Source: CAYPPG01 sp964412555 (GTDB taxonomy: Bacteria; Hinthialibacterota; Hinthialibacteria; Hinthialibacterales; Hinthialibacteraceae). From it: a stretch of 64,000 nucleotides of DNA. Below, in pieces: positions 8,647 to 17,000 of the stretch; the stretch's first letter is position 1; each line of letters begins with the position of its first letter. The notes under the pieces were generated by a model that had not been told where the DNA came from, did not search any database, and saw only the letters and a list, made by a program, of their open reading frames with translations. The stretch is from contig CAYPPG010000011.1 in assembly GCA_964412555.1 (NCBI GenBank), positions 1 through 64,000 of the forward strand, in the 5' to 3' direction. Both the position numbers and the translations under genes were made by a program.

Positions 8647-8832
8647 ATGGCAGCGAATCTGGAGATTACGTTGAGAAGGAGCTTGATCGGGAAAGTCCCC
8701 AAGCATAAAAAGACGGCGAAAGCACTTGGATTGAGCCGTCCCAATAAATCTGTAGTCGTGCAGGATTCGCCCCAGATTCGGGGGATGATCAAAAGTATCG
8801 ACTATATGATTCAAGTACGGGAATTGGATTAA
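8647..8832 (+). CDS. rpmD: 50S ribosomal protein L30
   Basis: The 61-residue product shows the L30 pattern LEITLRRSLIGKVPKHKKTAKALGL and VVQDSPQIRGMIKSIDYMIQV. The start is two bases from the rpsE stop, so translation is coupled. L30 is absent from some bacterial lineages, so its presence is a useful character. Confidence 0.97.
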   Translation: MAANLEITLRRSLIGKVPKHKKTAKALGLSRPNKSVVVQDSPQIRGMIKSIDYMIQVRELD

Positions 8833-8862
8833 AATACAAATACAATAAACGGACAATGTGTT

Positions 8863-9339
8863 ATGAATATCGGTGAATTGAAGACTTCTCCACGAAAAAA
8901 GCGTAAACGAGTCGGTCGAGGATATGGAACCGGTAACGGAAAAACCGCTGGCCGCGGTCACAAAGGTCAGGGGGCACGATCCGGTTCCAAGCGGAAACCC
9001 TGGTTCGAAGGGGGACAGATGCCCTTACAGCGTCGGGTACCCAAACGGGGTTTTAAATCCCTGAATCGGAAAGAATATCAAGTGGTCAATCTGCAATCGC
9101 TGGAACGGTTTGCCGATGGAGACCAAGTCGGCCCGCAACAACTACAAGAAAGTGGATTGATCAAAAAAGCGGAATTTCCGATTAAGATTCTGGGGACCGG
9201 GGAATTGTCCAAACGATTGGTCGTGGAAGCGGATGCTTTTAGCCGGACGGCCAAGGATAAAATTGTTCAGTTGGGGGGGGAAACGTCGATTCGTTCATTG
9301 CAGGCTTCTCCGCCAGCCAGAGAAGAAGCAGGCGCTTAA
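8863..9339 (+). CDS. rplO: 50S ribosomal protein L15
   Basis: The 158-residue protein begins MNIGELKTSPRKKRKRVGRG and carries the Gly-rich GTGNGKTAGRGHKGQGARSG tract and FEGGQMPLQRRVPKRGF, which are universal in bacterial L15. The C-terminal domain with SRTAKDKIVQLGG follows. It is 23 bp upstream of secY, as in nearly all spc operons. Confidence 0.98.
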   Translation: MNIGELKTSPRKKRKRVGRGYGTGNGKTAGRGHKGQGARSGSKRKPWFEGGQMPLQRRVPKRGFKSLNRKEYQVVNLQSLERFADGDQVGPQQLQESGLIKKAEFPIKILGTGELSKRLVVEADAFSRTAKDKIVQLGGETSIRSLQASPPAREEAGA

Positions 9340-9362
9340 GTAGACAGAGGTGCTGATTTATT

Positions 9363-10724
9363 ATGATTGATGCGGTCGCCAATATTTTTCGGATTCCGGA
9401 TTTACGGAAACGAGTCATATTCACTCTTGCCATTCTTGCTGTTCTCGCCATTGGAAAATATATCCCCGTTCCCGGTATCGATCCGAGTTCGATTCAGGAG
9501 CGTGCAGCAGGTGGTCCGAACAGTCTTTTCAACTTGATGGATCTGTTTGCCGGTGGAGCTTTTCAATATGCTTCCATTTTTGCGCTCGGGATCATGCCGT
9601 ATATCAGCGCTTCCATTATCTTACAGTTATTGACCGTATCTTCCCCCTATTTGGAAGAATTATCCAAAAAGGGTGAGGAAGGCCGGAAAAAAATCAATCA
9701 ATATACCCGCTATTTGACAGTGGGGATTACCGCTTTTCAGGCATTTATGTTCTCGTTTTACTTGGAAAATCCACAATCCTGGCCGGGATTGGTTTATAGC
9801 CCTGGCTGGGGATTCCGGATTATGTGTATGATCTCGATGACAGCGGGAACAATGTTTATCATGTGGATGGGAGAATTGATTACCGAGAATGGTATCGGCA
9901 ATGGAATTTCTCTGATCATTTTTGCCAATATCGTTGCCCGGCTGCCGCAGGCGGTGAACGAAGGGTATGTGTATCTCTCGATGGAGGAACCCAGTTTTAC
10001 ACCGTTGAAAGCATTGGTTACATTCGCCGTTCTGATTTTGGTGATCGCTGGAATTGTCATCATTCAATACGGGCAGCGGCGGGTTCCAATTAAACGGGGC
10101 CGCATGGTTCGTGGGGCACGGATGTACGGAGCACAGACAAACACGTATCTTCCGTTGCGAATCAATACGGCGGGGGTTATTCCCGTCATCTTTGCGGCAG
10201 CGATTCTCATGTTACCTAATTTCTTCGAGAATTTCGCTATGCCGTTAAAGAACAGTGAGAATTTCTCTTTCATCTATGACTTTTTCTATTGGTTAAGTTC
10301 CCAGATGATTCCCGGCTATTTCTTTTATTCCGTTTTATATGTGGGACTGATTATCTTCTTTTGTTATTTTTATACTGCGATCACTTTCAATCCGAAAGAT
10401 GTGGCAGAGAATCTGCAAAAATATGGTTCCACGATTCCAGGATATAGCCATGGAAAACGAACGGAAGAATATTTAACGCGCATTTTGAATCGAATTACCT
10501 TGGCAGGCGCTATCTTTCTGGCAACTGTCGCCGTTGTCCCCGATTTGATGCAGCGATTTATGCAGATTCCCCCCAATATCGCGATGATGTTGGGAGGCAC
10601 TTCACTGATCATTATCGTCGGAGTCGCTCTCGATACCGTGAACCAGATCGAAAATCATCTCCGTGTTCGGAATTATGATGGTTTCCGAAATCGGGGACGA
10701 ATTCGTGGACGTTCCGGCATGTGA
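9363..10724 (+). CDS. secY: Protein translocase subunit SecY
   Basis: The 453-residue membrane protein is the core pore of the Sec translocon. Ten hydrophobic segments can be read. Family landmarks are IPVPGID near residue 35, the plug-proximal FNLMDLFAGGAF, LGIMPYISASIILQLL, and the C-terminal FNPKDVAENLQKYGSTIPGYS loop that contacts SecA and the ribosome. The gene closes the spc cluster. Unlike many bacteria, no adk follows it. Confidence 0.98.
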   Translation: MIDAVANIFRIPDLRKRVIFTLAILAVLAIGKYIPVPGIDPSSIQERAAGGPNSLFNLMDLFAGGAFQYASIFALGIMPYISASIILQLLTVSSPYLEELSKKGEEGRKKINQYTRYLTVGITAFQAFMFSFYLENPQSWPGLVYSPGWGFRIMCMISMTAGTMFIMWMGELITENGIGNGISLIIFANIVARLPQAVNEGYVYLSMEEPSFTPLKALVTFAVLILVIAGIVIIQYGQRRVPIKRGRMVRGARMYGAQTNTYLPLRINTAGVIPVIFAAAILMLPNFFENFAMPLKNSENFSFIYDFFYWLSSQMIPGYFFYSVLYVGLIIFFCYFYTAITFNPKDVAENLQKYGSTIPGYSHGKRTEEYLTRILNRITLAGAIFLATVAVVPDLMQRFMQIPPNIAMMLGGTSLIIIVGVALDTVNQIENHLRVRNYDGFRNRGRIRGRSGM

Positions 10725-10741
10725 CGGTGGGATGAGATGTA

Positions 10742-10769
10742 TTGGATTTTATTCAAGAAAGAGTATAAT
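10742..10769 (+). promoter_or_regulatory. Candidate sigma70-type promoter upstream of map
   Basis: TTGGAT at 10742-10747 and a perfect TATAAT at 10764-10769 are separated by 16 bp. They lie in the 181-bp gap between secY and map, one of the largest spaces in the ribosomal block. This suggests a separate promoter for map-infA-rpmJ and the alpha operon. It is a consensus match only. Confidence 0.5.
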
Positions 10770-10905
10770 GATATTTTTGCTGTTTCCATCGAATATATAT
10801 CACAAGCATGGAACCGGTAATCCGTTGTATCGAACTAAAGAGAAAAGAGTTGAAAAAAAAAGATGAAAAGGAAATCAACGATCCCTTTTCAATCAACAAT
10901 AGAAA

Positions 10906-11709
10906 ATGATCCAATTAAAATCACCTCAGGAAATTCAGCGTCTTCGGGAAAGTGCAGATCTTGTATCCGAGGTGATGAATCGAATGCTAAATGCTGCCGA
11001 ACCGGGCTTACCGACGCTTGAACTGGATAGTCTAGCGGAAAAAACGATTCGGGAATTTGGGGCGAAACCTGCTTTTAAGGGATACAGGGGTTTTCCCTAT
11101 TCAGTTTGTGTTTCGATCAATGAACAAGTCGTGCATGGTTTCCCTTCAAAAAGGAAGTTGAAGGAGGGAGACATACTGAGTCTGGATGTCGGAGTGTTTT
11201 ATCAAGGGTATGTTGGCGATTGTGCGCGGACGATCGGAATTGGAAAGATTATTCCGGAAGCCGATTTGATGATACGCCGCGCCTATTTGGCGTTGCGGTA
11301 TGCCTGTCAGCAGGCGCGGATCGGGAATCGATTGGGCGATGTATGTCATACCGTGGAAAAAATTGCGAAGCGGTATAAATACGGAATCGTCCGAGATTAT
11401 GTTGGGCATGGCGTGGGACGTGAAATGCACGAAGACCCACAGGTTCCCAATTTCGGGAAACCGCGAACCGGCCCCCGGCTCAATGCCGGATTGGTTATCG
11501 CGATCGAACCTATGTTCAATTTGGGCACCTATGAGGTTGAACAATTAAAGGATAACTGGACTGTCGTGACCAAAGACAGGAAACTTTCCGTTCATGTCGA
11601 GGACATGGTGGCGGTTCTGCCGGAAGGTCCGGAAGTTCTCAGTTCGGCAAATGGAAGAATTTTGCCGGCGACGGAAGAAATGCAAAGCGTGGCTACTTTT
11701 TTCGGGTAA
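10906..11709 (+). CDS. map: Methionine aminopeptidase, type I
   Basis: The 267-residue enzyme removes the initiator methionine from nascent proteins. The pita-bread fold metal ligands are visible: Asp in LSLDVGVFYQGYVGDCARTI (two Asp), His in GHGVGREMHEDP, Glu in AIEPMF and Glu in SVHVEDMVAV. The catalytic His region VVHGFPS is also present. The C-terminus is about 15 residues longer than usual. It sits directly after secY, where adk would normally intervene. Confidence 0.97.
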   Translation: MIQLKSPQEIQRLRESADLVSEVMNRMLNAAEPGLPTLELDSLAEKTIREFGAKPAFKGYRGFPYSVCVSINEQVVHGFPSKRKLKEGDILSLDVGVFYQGYVGDCARTIGIGKIIPEADLMIRRAYLALRYACQQARIGNRLGDVCHTVEKIAKRYKYGIVRDYVGHGVGREMHEDPQVPNFGKPRTGPRLNAGLVIAIEPMFNLGTYEVEQLKDNWTVVTKDRKLSVHVEDMVAVLPEGPEVLSSANGRILPATEEMQSVATFFG

Positions 11710-11736
11710 CGGTTTGCAGGAAATGAAGGATAGAAG

Positions 11737-11755
11737 TCATCAGCTGAGCTGATGA
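11737..11755. promoter_or_regulatory. Perfect 19-bp palindrome between map and infA
   Basis: TCATCAGCTGAGCTGATGA is a perfect inverted repeat with 9-bp arms around one central G. It ends 14 bp before the infA start and contains an alternative in-frame ATG at 11752. It could be an operator or an RNA hairpin that affects infA translation. No U-tract follows, so it is not an intrinsic terminator. Confidence 0.4.
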
Positions 11756-11769
11756 AATCGGATTTGTAT

Positions 11770-11988
11770 ATGGCCAAGAAAAACGTCATCGAAGTCAGAG
11801 GTAAGATCGTGGAGACTCTCCCGAATGCGATGTTTCGGGTGGAACTGGAAAACGGTCATAAAGTTCTTGCGCATATATCCGGCAAAATGCGTATGCATTA
11901 CATTCGTATTTTACCGGGAGATGAAGTGACGGTGGAACTATCCCCGTATGATTTGACGAGAGGACGTATCACTTATCGTCAAGCCTAA
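11770..11988 (+). CDS. infA: Translation initiation factor IF-1
   Basis: The ATG at 11770 gives 72 residues beginning MAKKNVIEVRGKIVE, the invariant IF-1 start and length. The upstream in-frame ATG at 11752 would add six residues and lies inside a palindrome. The S1-like OB fold includes GHKVLAHISGKMRMHYIRILPGD. IF-1 blocks the A site during initiation. The ribosome binding site is weak, so the choice between the two starts rests on homology. Confidence 0.95.
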   Translation: MAKKNVIEVRGKIVETLPNAMFRVELENGHKVLAHISGKMRMHYIRILPGDEVTVELSPYDLTRGRITYRQA

Positions 11989-12017
11989 TTGACTAGAAAG
12001 GTACGGAGAATCGAACG

Positions 12018-12131
12018 ATGAAAGTGAAAGCATCCGTAAAACCGATTTGTGAAAAGTGTAAAGTCATTCGACGCAAAGGAAAAGTTCGCGTGATTTGTAA
12101 AAATCCTCGACATAAACAGCGACAAGGCTAA
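12018..12131 (+). CDS. rpmJ: 50S ribosomal protein L36
   Basis: This 37-residue gene reads MKVKASVKPICEKCKVIRRK and on to the stop at 12131. It is the usual L36 length. Cys11, Cys14, Cys27 and His32 form the zinc-binding C+ pattern. A GGAG site lies about 9 bp before the ATG. It is located between infA and rpsM, as in the standard alpha operon. Confidence 0.97.
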   Translation: MKVKASVKPICEKCKVIRRKGKVRVICKNPRHKQRQG

Positions 12132-12158
12132 ACCTGGAAGAAAATAGGAGGAAATAAG

Positions 12159-12530
12159 GTGGCACGTATTGCCGGTGTAGATTTGCCAAGAGATAAGCGC
12201 GTAATCATTGCTTTAACGTACATTTTTGGAATCGGACGGACATTGTCGGGGCGGATTTTGAAACTCGCAAACGTGAATGAAAGTATCCGGGTCCGTGAAT
12301 TGTCCGAAGAAGAAGTCAGCCGAATCACTTCGATTATCCAAAGAGAATGTGTTGTGGAGGGGGATTTACGCCGAGAGATCAATATGAATATCAAACGGTT
12401 GATGGACATCGGCTGCTATCGAGGATTGCGCCATCGAAGAGGATTGCCGGTGCGGGGGCAGCGTACACGTACCAATTCTCGAACGCGTAAAGGCCCGCGC
12501 CGAACGATCGGTGTCAAATCGAAGAAATAA
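12159..12530 (+). CDS. rpsM: 30S ribosomal protein S13
   Basis: This GTG-start gene codes for 123 residues. It begins ARIAGVDLPRDKRVIIALTYIFGIG and ends with the basic RGLPVRGQRTRTNSRTRKGPRR tail that reaches the P-site tRNA. A GGAGG site precedes the start. S13 forms bridges B1a and B1b. It is the first ribosomal gene of the alpha operon after rpmJ. Confidence 0.98.
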   Translation: MARIAGVDLPRDKRVIIALTYIFGIGRTLSGRILKLANVNESIRVRELSEEEVSRITSIIQRECVVEGDLRREINMNIKRLMDIGCYRGLRHRRGLPVRGQRTRTNSRTRKGPRRTIGVKSKK

Positions 12531-12580
12531 ATATTGAAAGAAATAAAACATTCCTAACATTGAGGTAAGGAGAGAAAGTT

Positions 12581-12979
12581 ATGGCTCAATCCGGAAGAGG
12601 TTCCGGCCGTGGAAAGAAGAAGGTTAAAAAGAATGTACCGCGAGGCGTTGTCCACATACAAGCAACCTTCAACAATACCATTGTGACGATAACGGATATG
12701 GAAGGGAATGCGATTGCGTGGGCGACATCCGGAAATACCGGTTTCAAAGGATCAAGAAAAAGTACGCCTTATGCAGCGCAAATTGCTTCGCAAGAGGCTG
12801 CCAATCGGGCGAAGGAACATGGTCTTCAACAGGTGGAAGTACGAGTCAAAGGACCGGGTTCCGGACGGGAAGCGGCCATTCGAGCGCTGCAGATTGCCGG
12901 ACTACAAATCAAGATGATCAAAGACGTGACGCCGATTCCGCATAATGGATGCCGGCCGCCGCAAAGAAGACGTGTATAA
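12581..12979 (+). CDS. rpsK: 30S ribosomal protein S11
   Basis: The 132-residue product has the S11 signatures GVVHIQATFNNTIVTITD, STPYAAQIASQEAA, and the ending PIPHNGCRPPQRRRV. It lies in the 30S platform next to the Shine-Dalgarno helix. It follows rpsM by 50 bp. Confidence 0.98.
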   Translation: MAQSGRGSGRGKKKVKKNVPRGVVHIQATFNNTIVTITDMEGNAIAWATSGNTGFKGSRKSTPYAAQIASQEAANRAKEHGLQQVEVRVKGPGSGREAAIRALQIAGLQIKMIKDVTPIPHNGCRPPQRRRV

Positions 12980-13019
12980 GAAAAATAGAATTCATTTCGG
13001 AGTATTAGGAGGATAAAAC

Positions 13020-13649
13020 GTGGCTCGATATAGAGGACCTGCCTGCAAATTGTGCCGAGCAGATGGGGTCAAGTTGATGCTCAAGGGGAAAAAATGTTTC
13101 TCCGCGAAATGTCCCATCAATAAAAGAAATTATCCGCCCGGCCAGCATGGCCAGCGAAGAGGGGCAAAACAATCCGACTATGGTCAACAGCTGCGCGAAA
13201 AACAAAAAGCGAAGCGAGTTTATGGTGTGCTTGAAAGGCAATTTCGGCGATATTATTACGAAGCGACGCGAATGCGCGGCATTACCGGAGAAAATTTGTT
13301 TCACTTATTGGAACAACGTTTAGATAATGTTGTTTTTCGTCTCGGTTTTGCGAACTCAAGAACACAAGCCCGCCAGATGGTCCGTCATAATCATATTCTC
13401 GTCAATGGCAAACGAGTGAATATTCCTTCTTATCTGGTAAAAGTAGGGCAGTTGATTCAAGTGAAAGAAAAAAGCCGTGAAATGGTAGCGGTTCAGGAAG
13501 CCATTCAGTTTCGACGTTCAATGGGTGGCTATGCCTGGCTTGAGCGTGATGAGGAAGCGTGCTCCGGCAAGTTGATCCGATTACCGAATATCGAAGAAAT
13601 TGCCGCGCCGGTTCGTGAACAGCTCATCGTCGAGTTGTATTCTAAATAA
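13020..13649 (+). CDS. rpsD: 30S ribosomal protein S4, zinc-type
   Basis: This GTG-start gene codes for 209 residues. The N-terminus contains CKLC at residues 9-12 and further cysteines at 26 and 31, the zinc-binding C+ form. An S4 RNA-binding domain follows (NVVFRLGFANSRTQARQMVRHNHILVNGKRVNIPSY). S4 nucleates 30S assembly and is the translational repressor of the alpha operon in E. coli. A GGAGG site precedes the start. Confidence 0.98.
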   Translation: MARYRGPACKLCRADGVKLMLKGKKCFSAKCPINKRNYPPGQHGQRRGAKQSDYGQQLREKQKAKRVYGVLERQFRRYYYEATRMRGITGENLFHLLEQRLDNVVFRLGFANSRTQARQMVRHNHILVNGKRVNIPSYLVKVGQLIQVKEKSREMVAVQEAIQFRRSMGGYAWLERDEEACSGKLIRLPNIEEIAAPVREQLIVELYSK

Positions 13650-13664
13650 GCAAGTAACCAATTC

Positions 13665-13761
13665 CATTGCGCAATGTGGAGAACCTGCCGGTTTTCAATT
13701 GCGCATGTTGTTGTGTTTCGCGAACCGCCAAATCGGAAACTGTGATCGGATATTTATCCGA
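13665..13761. promoter_or_regulatory. Palindromic sites in the rpsD-rpoA gap
   Basis: The 167-bp space between rpsD and rpoA is wide for this operon. It contains a perfect 12-bp palindrome CATTGCGCAATG (13665-13676) and a tight inverted repeat TCGGATA-TT-TATCCGA (13746-13761). They may be operator or hairpin elements that adjust rpoA expression. No convincing -35/-10 pair or U-tract was found. Confidence 0.3.
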
Positions 13762-13816
13762 CATCGAAGAAAAACGATAAAGCCGATACTTCACGGCGAA
13801 GGGGGATAAAAAACCC

Positions 13817-14893
13817 ATGAAATTTAAACCTGTTGTTATGCCCGGCAGGGTTCATATCGATCTAGACTCCCTCTCCGACCGCTATGGGAAGTTTATTCTG
13901 GAGCCTCTCGAACGGGGATTTGGAACCACTCTGGGCAACTCTTTAAGACGACTCTTGCTTTCTTCCATTCAAGGGGCGGCTGTAAAAGCCGTGCGCATTA
14001 ATGGGGTGCTTCAAGAAGTGTCTTTTATTCCCGGTGTCGTGGAAGATGTGACGGATATCATCTTGAATTTGAAAGGACTTCGTGTCAAGAATCATCGAAA
14101 CGGACCGGTAACCCTGTATCTTCAAGCAAAAAAAGAAGGCGAAGTGACAGCCGCTCAGATTGAACCCAATCCTGACGTAGAGATCATGAATCCCGAGCTG
14201 CATATAGCTACTCTGGATAAGGACGGGGAACTGGAAATGGAACTCTACGTCGATGTAGGACGGGGATATGTGTCTGCTGACCGCCAAGGGAAGCAGCAGG
14301 ACTCGTATCCCATGAATACCATTCTTATCGATGCGATTTATACGCCTATCGAGCGTGTCAAATATTCGGTTGAAAATGCCCGCGTTGGAGATATCACCGA
14401 TTATGACCGTTTGATTATGGAAATATGGACGGACGGGACCATCGCCCCCCGCGAGGCGGTTGCATTCGGCGCAAAAATCCTGAAAGATCATTTACTTCTT
14501 TTCATTCATTTCCCACAAGAGGATGAGACACCGTTGGAAATCAAAGAAGAACAGCATGAAGCAGTCAATCCGTATTTAAATAAAGGAGTGGAAGAACTCG
14601 AACTTTCAGTACGCTCCTACAATTGTTTGAAAGCTGCCAATATTCGAACTGTTGGGGAACTGGTGACAAAGACCGAGAGTGAAATGCTCAAGTATCGGAA
14701 CTTCGGGAAGAAATCCTTGACCGAAATCAAAGAAGTGTTGACGAAATATAATCTCGGTCTTGGGATGAATCCGAATGATTTGAAAGGAAAAGGATCCTCA
14801 GAAGATCAAGAGCATCCGATTCCCGCTTTGATGCGGGAAGAAGTAACGTATGATCATGATGAAGTGGAAGAAGAGGATACCGAAGAAGAATAA
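13817..14893 (+). CDS. rpoA: DNA-directed RNA polymerase subunit alpha
   Basis: The 358-residue protein has the alpha N-terminal dimerisation domain (PLERGFGTTLGNSLRRLLLSS at about residues 35-55) and a C-terminal helix-hairpin-helix domain (about 260-320, ELELSVRSYNCLKAANI and FGKKSLTEIKEVL). The latter contacts UP elements and activators. The protein is about 30 residues longer than usual because of an acidic tail ending in a run of Glu. Confidence 0.98.
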   Translation: MKFKPVVMPGRVHIDLDSLSDRYGKFILEPLERGFGTTLGNSLRRLLLSSIQGAAVKAVRINGVLQEVSFIPGVVEDVTDIILNLKGLRVKNHRNGPVTLYLQAKKEGEVTAAQIEPNPDVEIMNPELHIATLDKDGELEMELYVDVGRGYVSADRQGKQQDSYPMNTILIDAIYTPIERVKYSVENARVGDITDYDRLIMEIWTDGTIAPREAVAFGAKILKDHLLLFIHFPQEDETPLEIKEEQHEAVNPYLNKGVEELELSVRSYNCLKAANIRTVGELVTKTESEMLKYRNFGKKSLTEIKEVLTKYNLGLGMNPNDLKGKGSSEDQEHPIPALMREEVTYDHDEVEEEDTEEE

Positions 14894-14956
14894 ACCAAGA
14901 ATTCCCTTTACCAAAACGAATGGATCAGAAAAAGGAATTACGGGAGATAGAAAGTC

Positions 14957-15331
14957 ATGAATCATCGTAAGAAAGGTCGCAAGTTGGGACGTAACTCGTC
15001 TCATCGGGAAGCGATGTTGGCCAATCAAGCAACATCGTTATTTCGTTACGGACGGATTAAAACCACTCATCCCAAATGCAAAGAATTGCGGAGAGTCGTT
15101 GAGAAATTGATCACTACGGCGAAAGAGGATTCGGTTCACGCCCGTCGAAAAGTGGCGCGTGTTGTTCGTGATAAGAAGATTGTACAGAAATTATTCAACG
15201 AAATTGTACCGGAATTTCGCGAACGGCCGGGTGGATACACCCAGATTTTTCAACTCGGACCACGTGCAAACGATGGGGCGGCCATGTCCTATATCCAACT
15301 CGTTGGATATGAACCCCCCGAAGAAGAATAA
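14957..15331 (+). CDS. rplQ: 50S ribosomal protein L17
   Basis: The 124-residue protein begins MNHRKKGRKLGRNSSHREAML and contains RYGRIKTTHPKCKELR and FQLGPRANDGAAMSYIQLVG. This is L17, at the bottom of the 50S near the tunnel exit. It is the last gene of the ribosomal block, where synteny stops. Confidence 0.98.
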   Translation: MNHRKKGRKLGRNSSHREAMLANQATSLFRYGRIKTTHPKCKELRRVVEKLITTAKEDSVHARRKVARVVRDKKIVQKLFNEIVPEFRERPGGYTQIFQLGPRANDGAAMSYIQLVGYEPPEEE

Positions 15332-15339
15332 CCATTGAA

Positions 15340-15376
15340 CAACGAGCCTCTTGCAAAATAGAAAAAAAGAGGAAAT
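15340..15376 (+). terminator. Possible terminator or IS end after rplQ
   Basis: CCTCTT and AAGAGG form a 6-bp stem around an A-rich loop, followed by AAATTTTT. It lies just after the rplQ stop, so it could end the ribosomal transcript. The same place, with GAGCCTCTTGCAAAA, could instead be the outer end of the decayed insertion sequence that follows. The stem is short. Confidence 0.3.
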
Positions 15377-15466
15377 TTTTCTGAAACGGAGTTAAAGCAA
15401 TTGAAATAAGCCTCTCATTTAGATTAAATAAAGATAGCAGAAAAAAGCGTAAAAAGGAGAGGCTTC

Positions 15467-16080
15467 ATGAAACTGCTATCGCAGATTTGGGGAACAATTC
15501 AAGGGTATCTATTTCCTTTTTTAGAAGAGGAATTCGGCCCATTAACGGATAAGCAGAAACAATTCGTAAGCATTTTGGAAGTGATACAGATAGAAAAGTA
15601 TGTGAAATTACCAAGCAAAGGAGTCGGGTGAAATCGAAAAGAACGTTTGGCTATAGCGAGAGCCTTCGTGGGGAAAGCCGTGTATAATCTCCCCACAACG
15701 CGAGCATTGATCGACTACTTAAAAAGTTGTCCGAGTTTGCGTCGGATTTGTGGATTTAAAACGGTCACGAGGCCGTCCCAAAAAGGGAGAGATTGTTTCT
15801 CCCAAGGAACCGACATGGTTAGAACGCCAACTGAGCATGACACTGGAAGAGATGCTAGAGGATTTGCCGAAAGAGTGTGACCGAGGGACCAAGAAAAATA
15901 GCCAAGGTTACAAAGAAAGTTGGAATGGATATAAACTGCATTTGGATTGTGTCGATGGACAAATTCCGATCAGTTGCTTTGTGACCTCGGCATCGGTTCA
16001 TGATAGTCAGGCGGCCATATCATCAGTGCTTTTCCCAAGGCGTTCGTGCCATATGACGATATTCTGAACAGTGATGCGAT
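15467..16080 (+). pseudogene. Decayed DDE transposase (insertion sequence remnant)
   Basis: Three reading frames carry pieces of one transposase. An ATG at 15467 starts MKLLSQIWGTIQGYLFPFLEEE and stops at 15631. Another frame resumes with RKERLAIARAFVGKAVYNLPTTRALIDYL (about 15639-15770). A third gives RGRPKKGEIVSPKEPTWLERQ, then CDRGTKKNSQGYKESWNGYKLHLDC and PISCFVTSASVHDSQ (about 15765-16015). The order matches DDE (IS4/IS5-like) transposases, but the segment expected to carry the first catalytic Asp is missing and the C-terminus runs out near 16080. A GCCTCTC/GAGAGGC inverted pair at 15411-15463 sits just before the start. No matching right end is visible. Confidence 0.8.
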
Positions 16081-16145
16081 GTCCGGCTATGCGTGGTTTG
16101 CCACCTGCGATATCTGGGGTTATTTCAATGTGTGTATCAAGTATG

Positions 16146-16820
16146 TTACTTATTGATGCCGCCGCCGCTGCGCATGAAGATATCCCCGATGCTCTTCAAA
16201 CCGTTCGACGAATCGAAAGGAACACCACGTTCCGCTGTAATTCCACCACCGCTGCCGGCGTGGCCGTCCGGTCCAACGCCGACCAGGGCATAATCGCCCC
16301 GCTGCATTGGCTTGATTCCATAATACTCACAAACCGGCAGTTCGAGAGCCGCAATATTCATATTATTATTGTTATTAGTCGTCGGAGGAATATTCGGATC
16401 GAAATCGGCATAAATATATGTCGTTGCCGGGCTTCCAAAACCGCGGGATCCTTGGTCGATCATTCTTGTCATAAAGGGATCGATCGGCACCGAGCCTAAA
16501 TAGGAAACAGGGCTGGTCAAGACAGCCAAATAGTGTAAAGTGGATCGTTGGGCTTCGGGAAAATCTCCGACGTGATTGAAAATGTCGGCAAGAATTTCTC
16601 TGCCTTCCGAAGTGTCGTCGTCCCATCCGTCGATGGGAAGATGGCCGGTATCGAGTCGAAGTTGTTCTGTTGCTTGGAGACAGGATCTCATATCTCCCAT
16701 ACAACGGGCCAGTTTAGCACGCACTTGCGCGTTCAGGAAATTCGGAACAGCGATAGCCGCAAGGATTCCGATAATGGCTACAACAATCAACAATTCGATA
16801 AGGGTAAAACCTTTCTTCAT
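16146..16820 (-). CDS. Type II secretion pseudopilin-like protein (paralogue 1)
   Basis: The 224-residue product starts MKKGFTLIELLIVVAIIGIL, a class III prepilin signal cleaved after Gly4, with Glu5 of the mature chain. One hydrophobic helix is followed by a soluble domain with DTGHLPIDGWDDD and VLTSPVSYLGSVPIDPF. The family is GspG/PulG-like major pseudopilins or minor pilins common in Planctomycetota-type genomes. A GGGAGG site precedes the ATG. It is paralogous to the gene at 17001-17675 over the whole length. It carries a run of five Asn encoded by an AAT-type microsatellite. No other secretion gene is adjacent. Confidence 0.9.
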   Translation of the reverse strand: MKKGFTLIELLIVVAIIGILAAIAVPNFLNAQVRAKLARCMGDMRSCLQATEQLRLDTGHLPIDGWDDDTSEGREILADIFNHVGDFPEAQRSTLHYLAVLTSPVSYLGSVPIDPFMTRMIDQGSRGFGSPATTYIYADFDPNIPPTTNNNNNMNIAALELPVCEYYGIKPMQRGDYALVGVGPDGHAGSGGGITAERGVPFDSSNGLKSIGDIFMRSGGGINK

Positions 16821-16946
16821 TCTGAACCTCCCATACTCATTGTATTGAGTTCCGAGAAACTCAATCGATAGACCACCTTACAAAAATTCTATTTGGTTGT
16901 CAACTGAAAGGGGGAGGAAGTGAAGAAAATGTGAATGTACAAATAA

Positions 16947-16967
16947 AAGGGCACATATTGTGCCCTA
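16947..16967 (-). terminator. Intrinsic terminator of pseudopilin paralogue 2
   Basis: AGGGCACA-TAT-TGTGCCCT forms a perfect 8-bp stem with a 3-base loop. On the minus strand it is followed by TTTTATTTG. It lies about 35 bp past the stop of the gene at 17001-17675 and before the ribosome binding site of the next pseudopilin, so the two paralogues are probably transcribed separately. Confidence 0.7.
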
Positions 16968-17000
16968 ATAAAATGATATCTTTTCCAGTAAAGGTGTAAA

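Noticed and set aside
16071..16499. 142-codon plus-strand frame next to the transposase remnant
   Set aside because: It mostly lies antisense to pseudopilin paralogue 1 and has no similarity to transposases.
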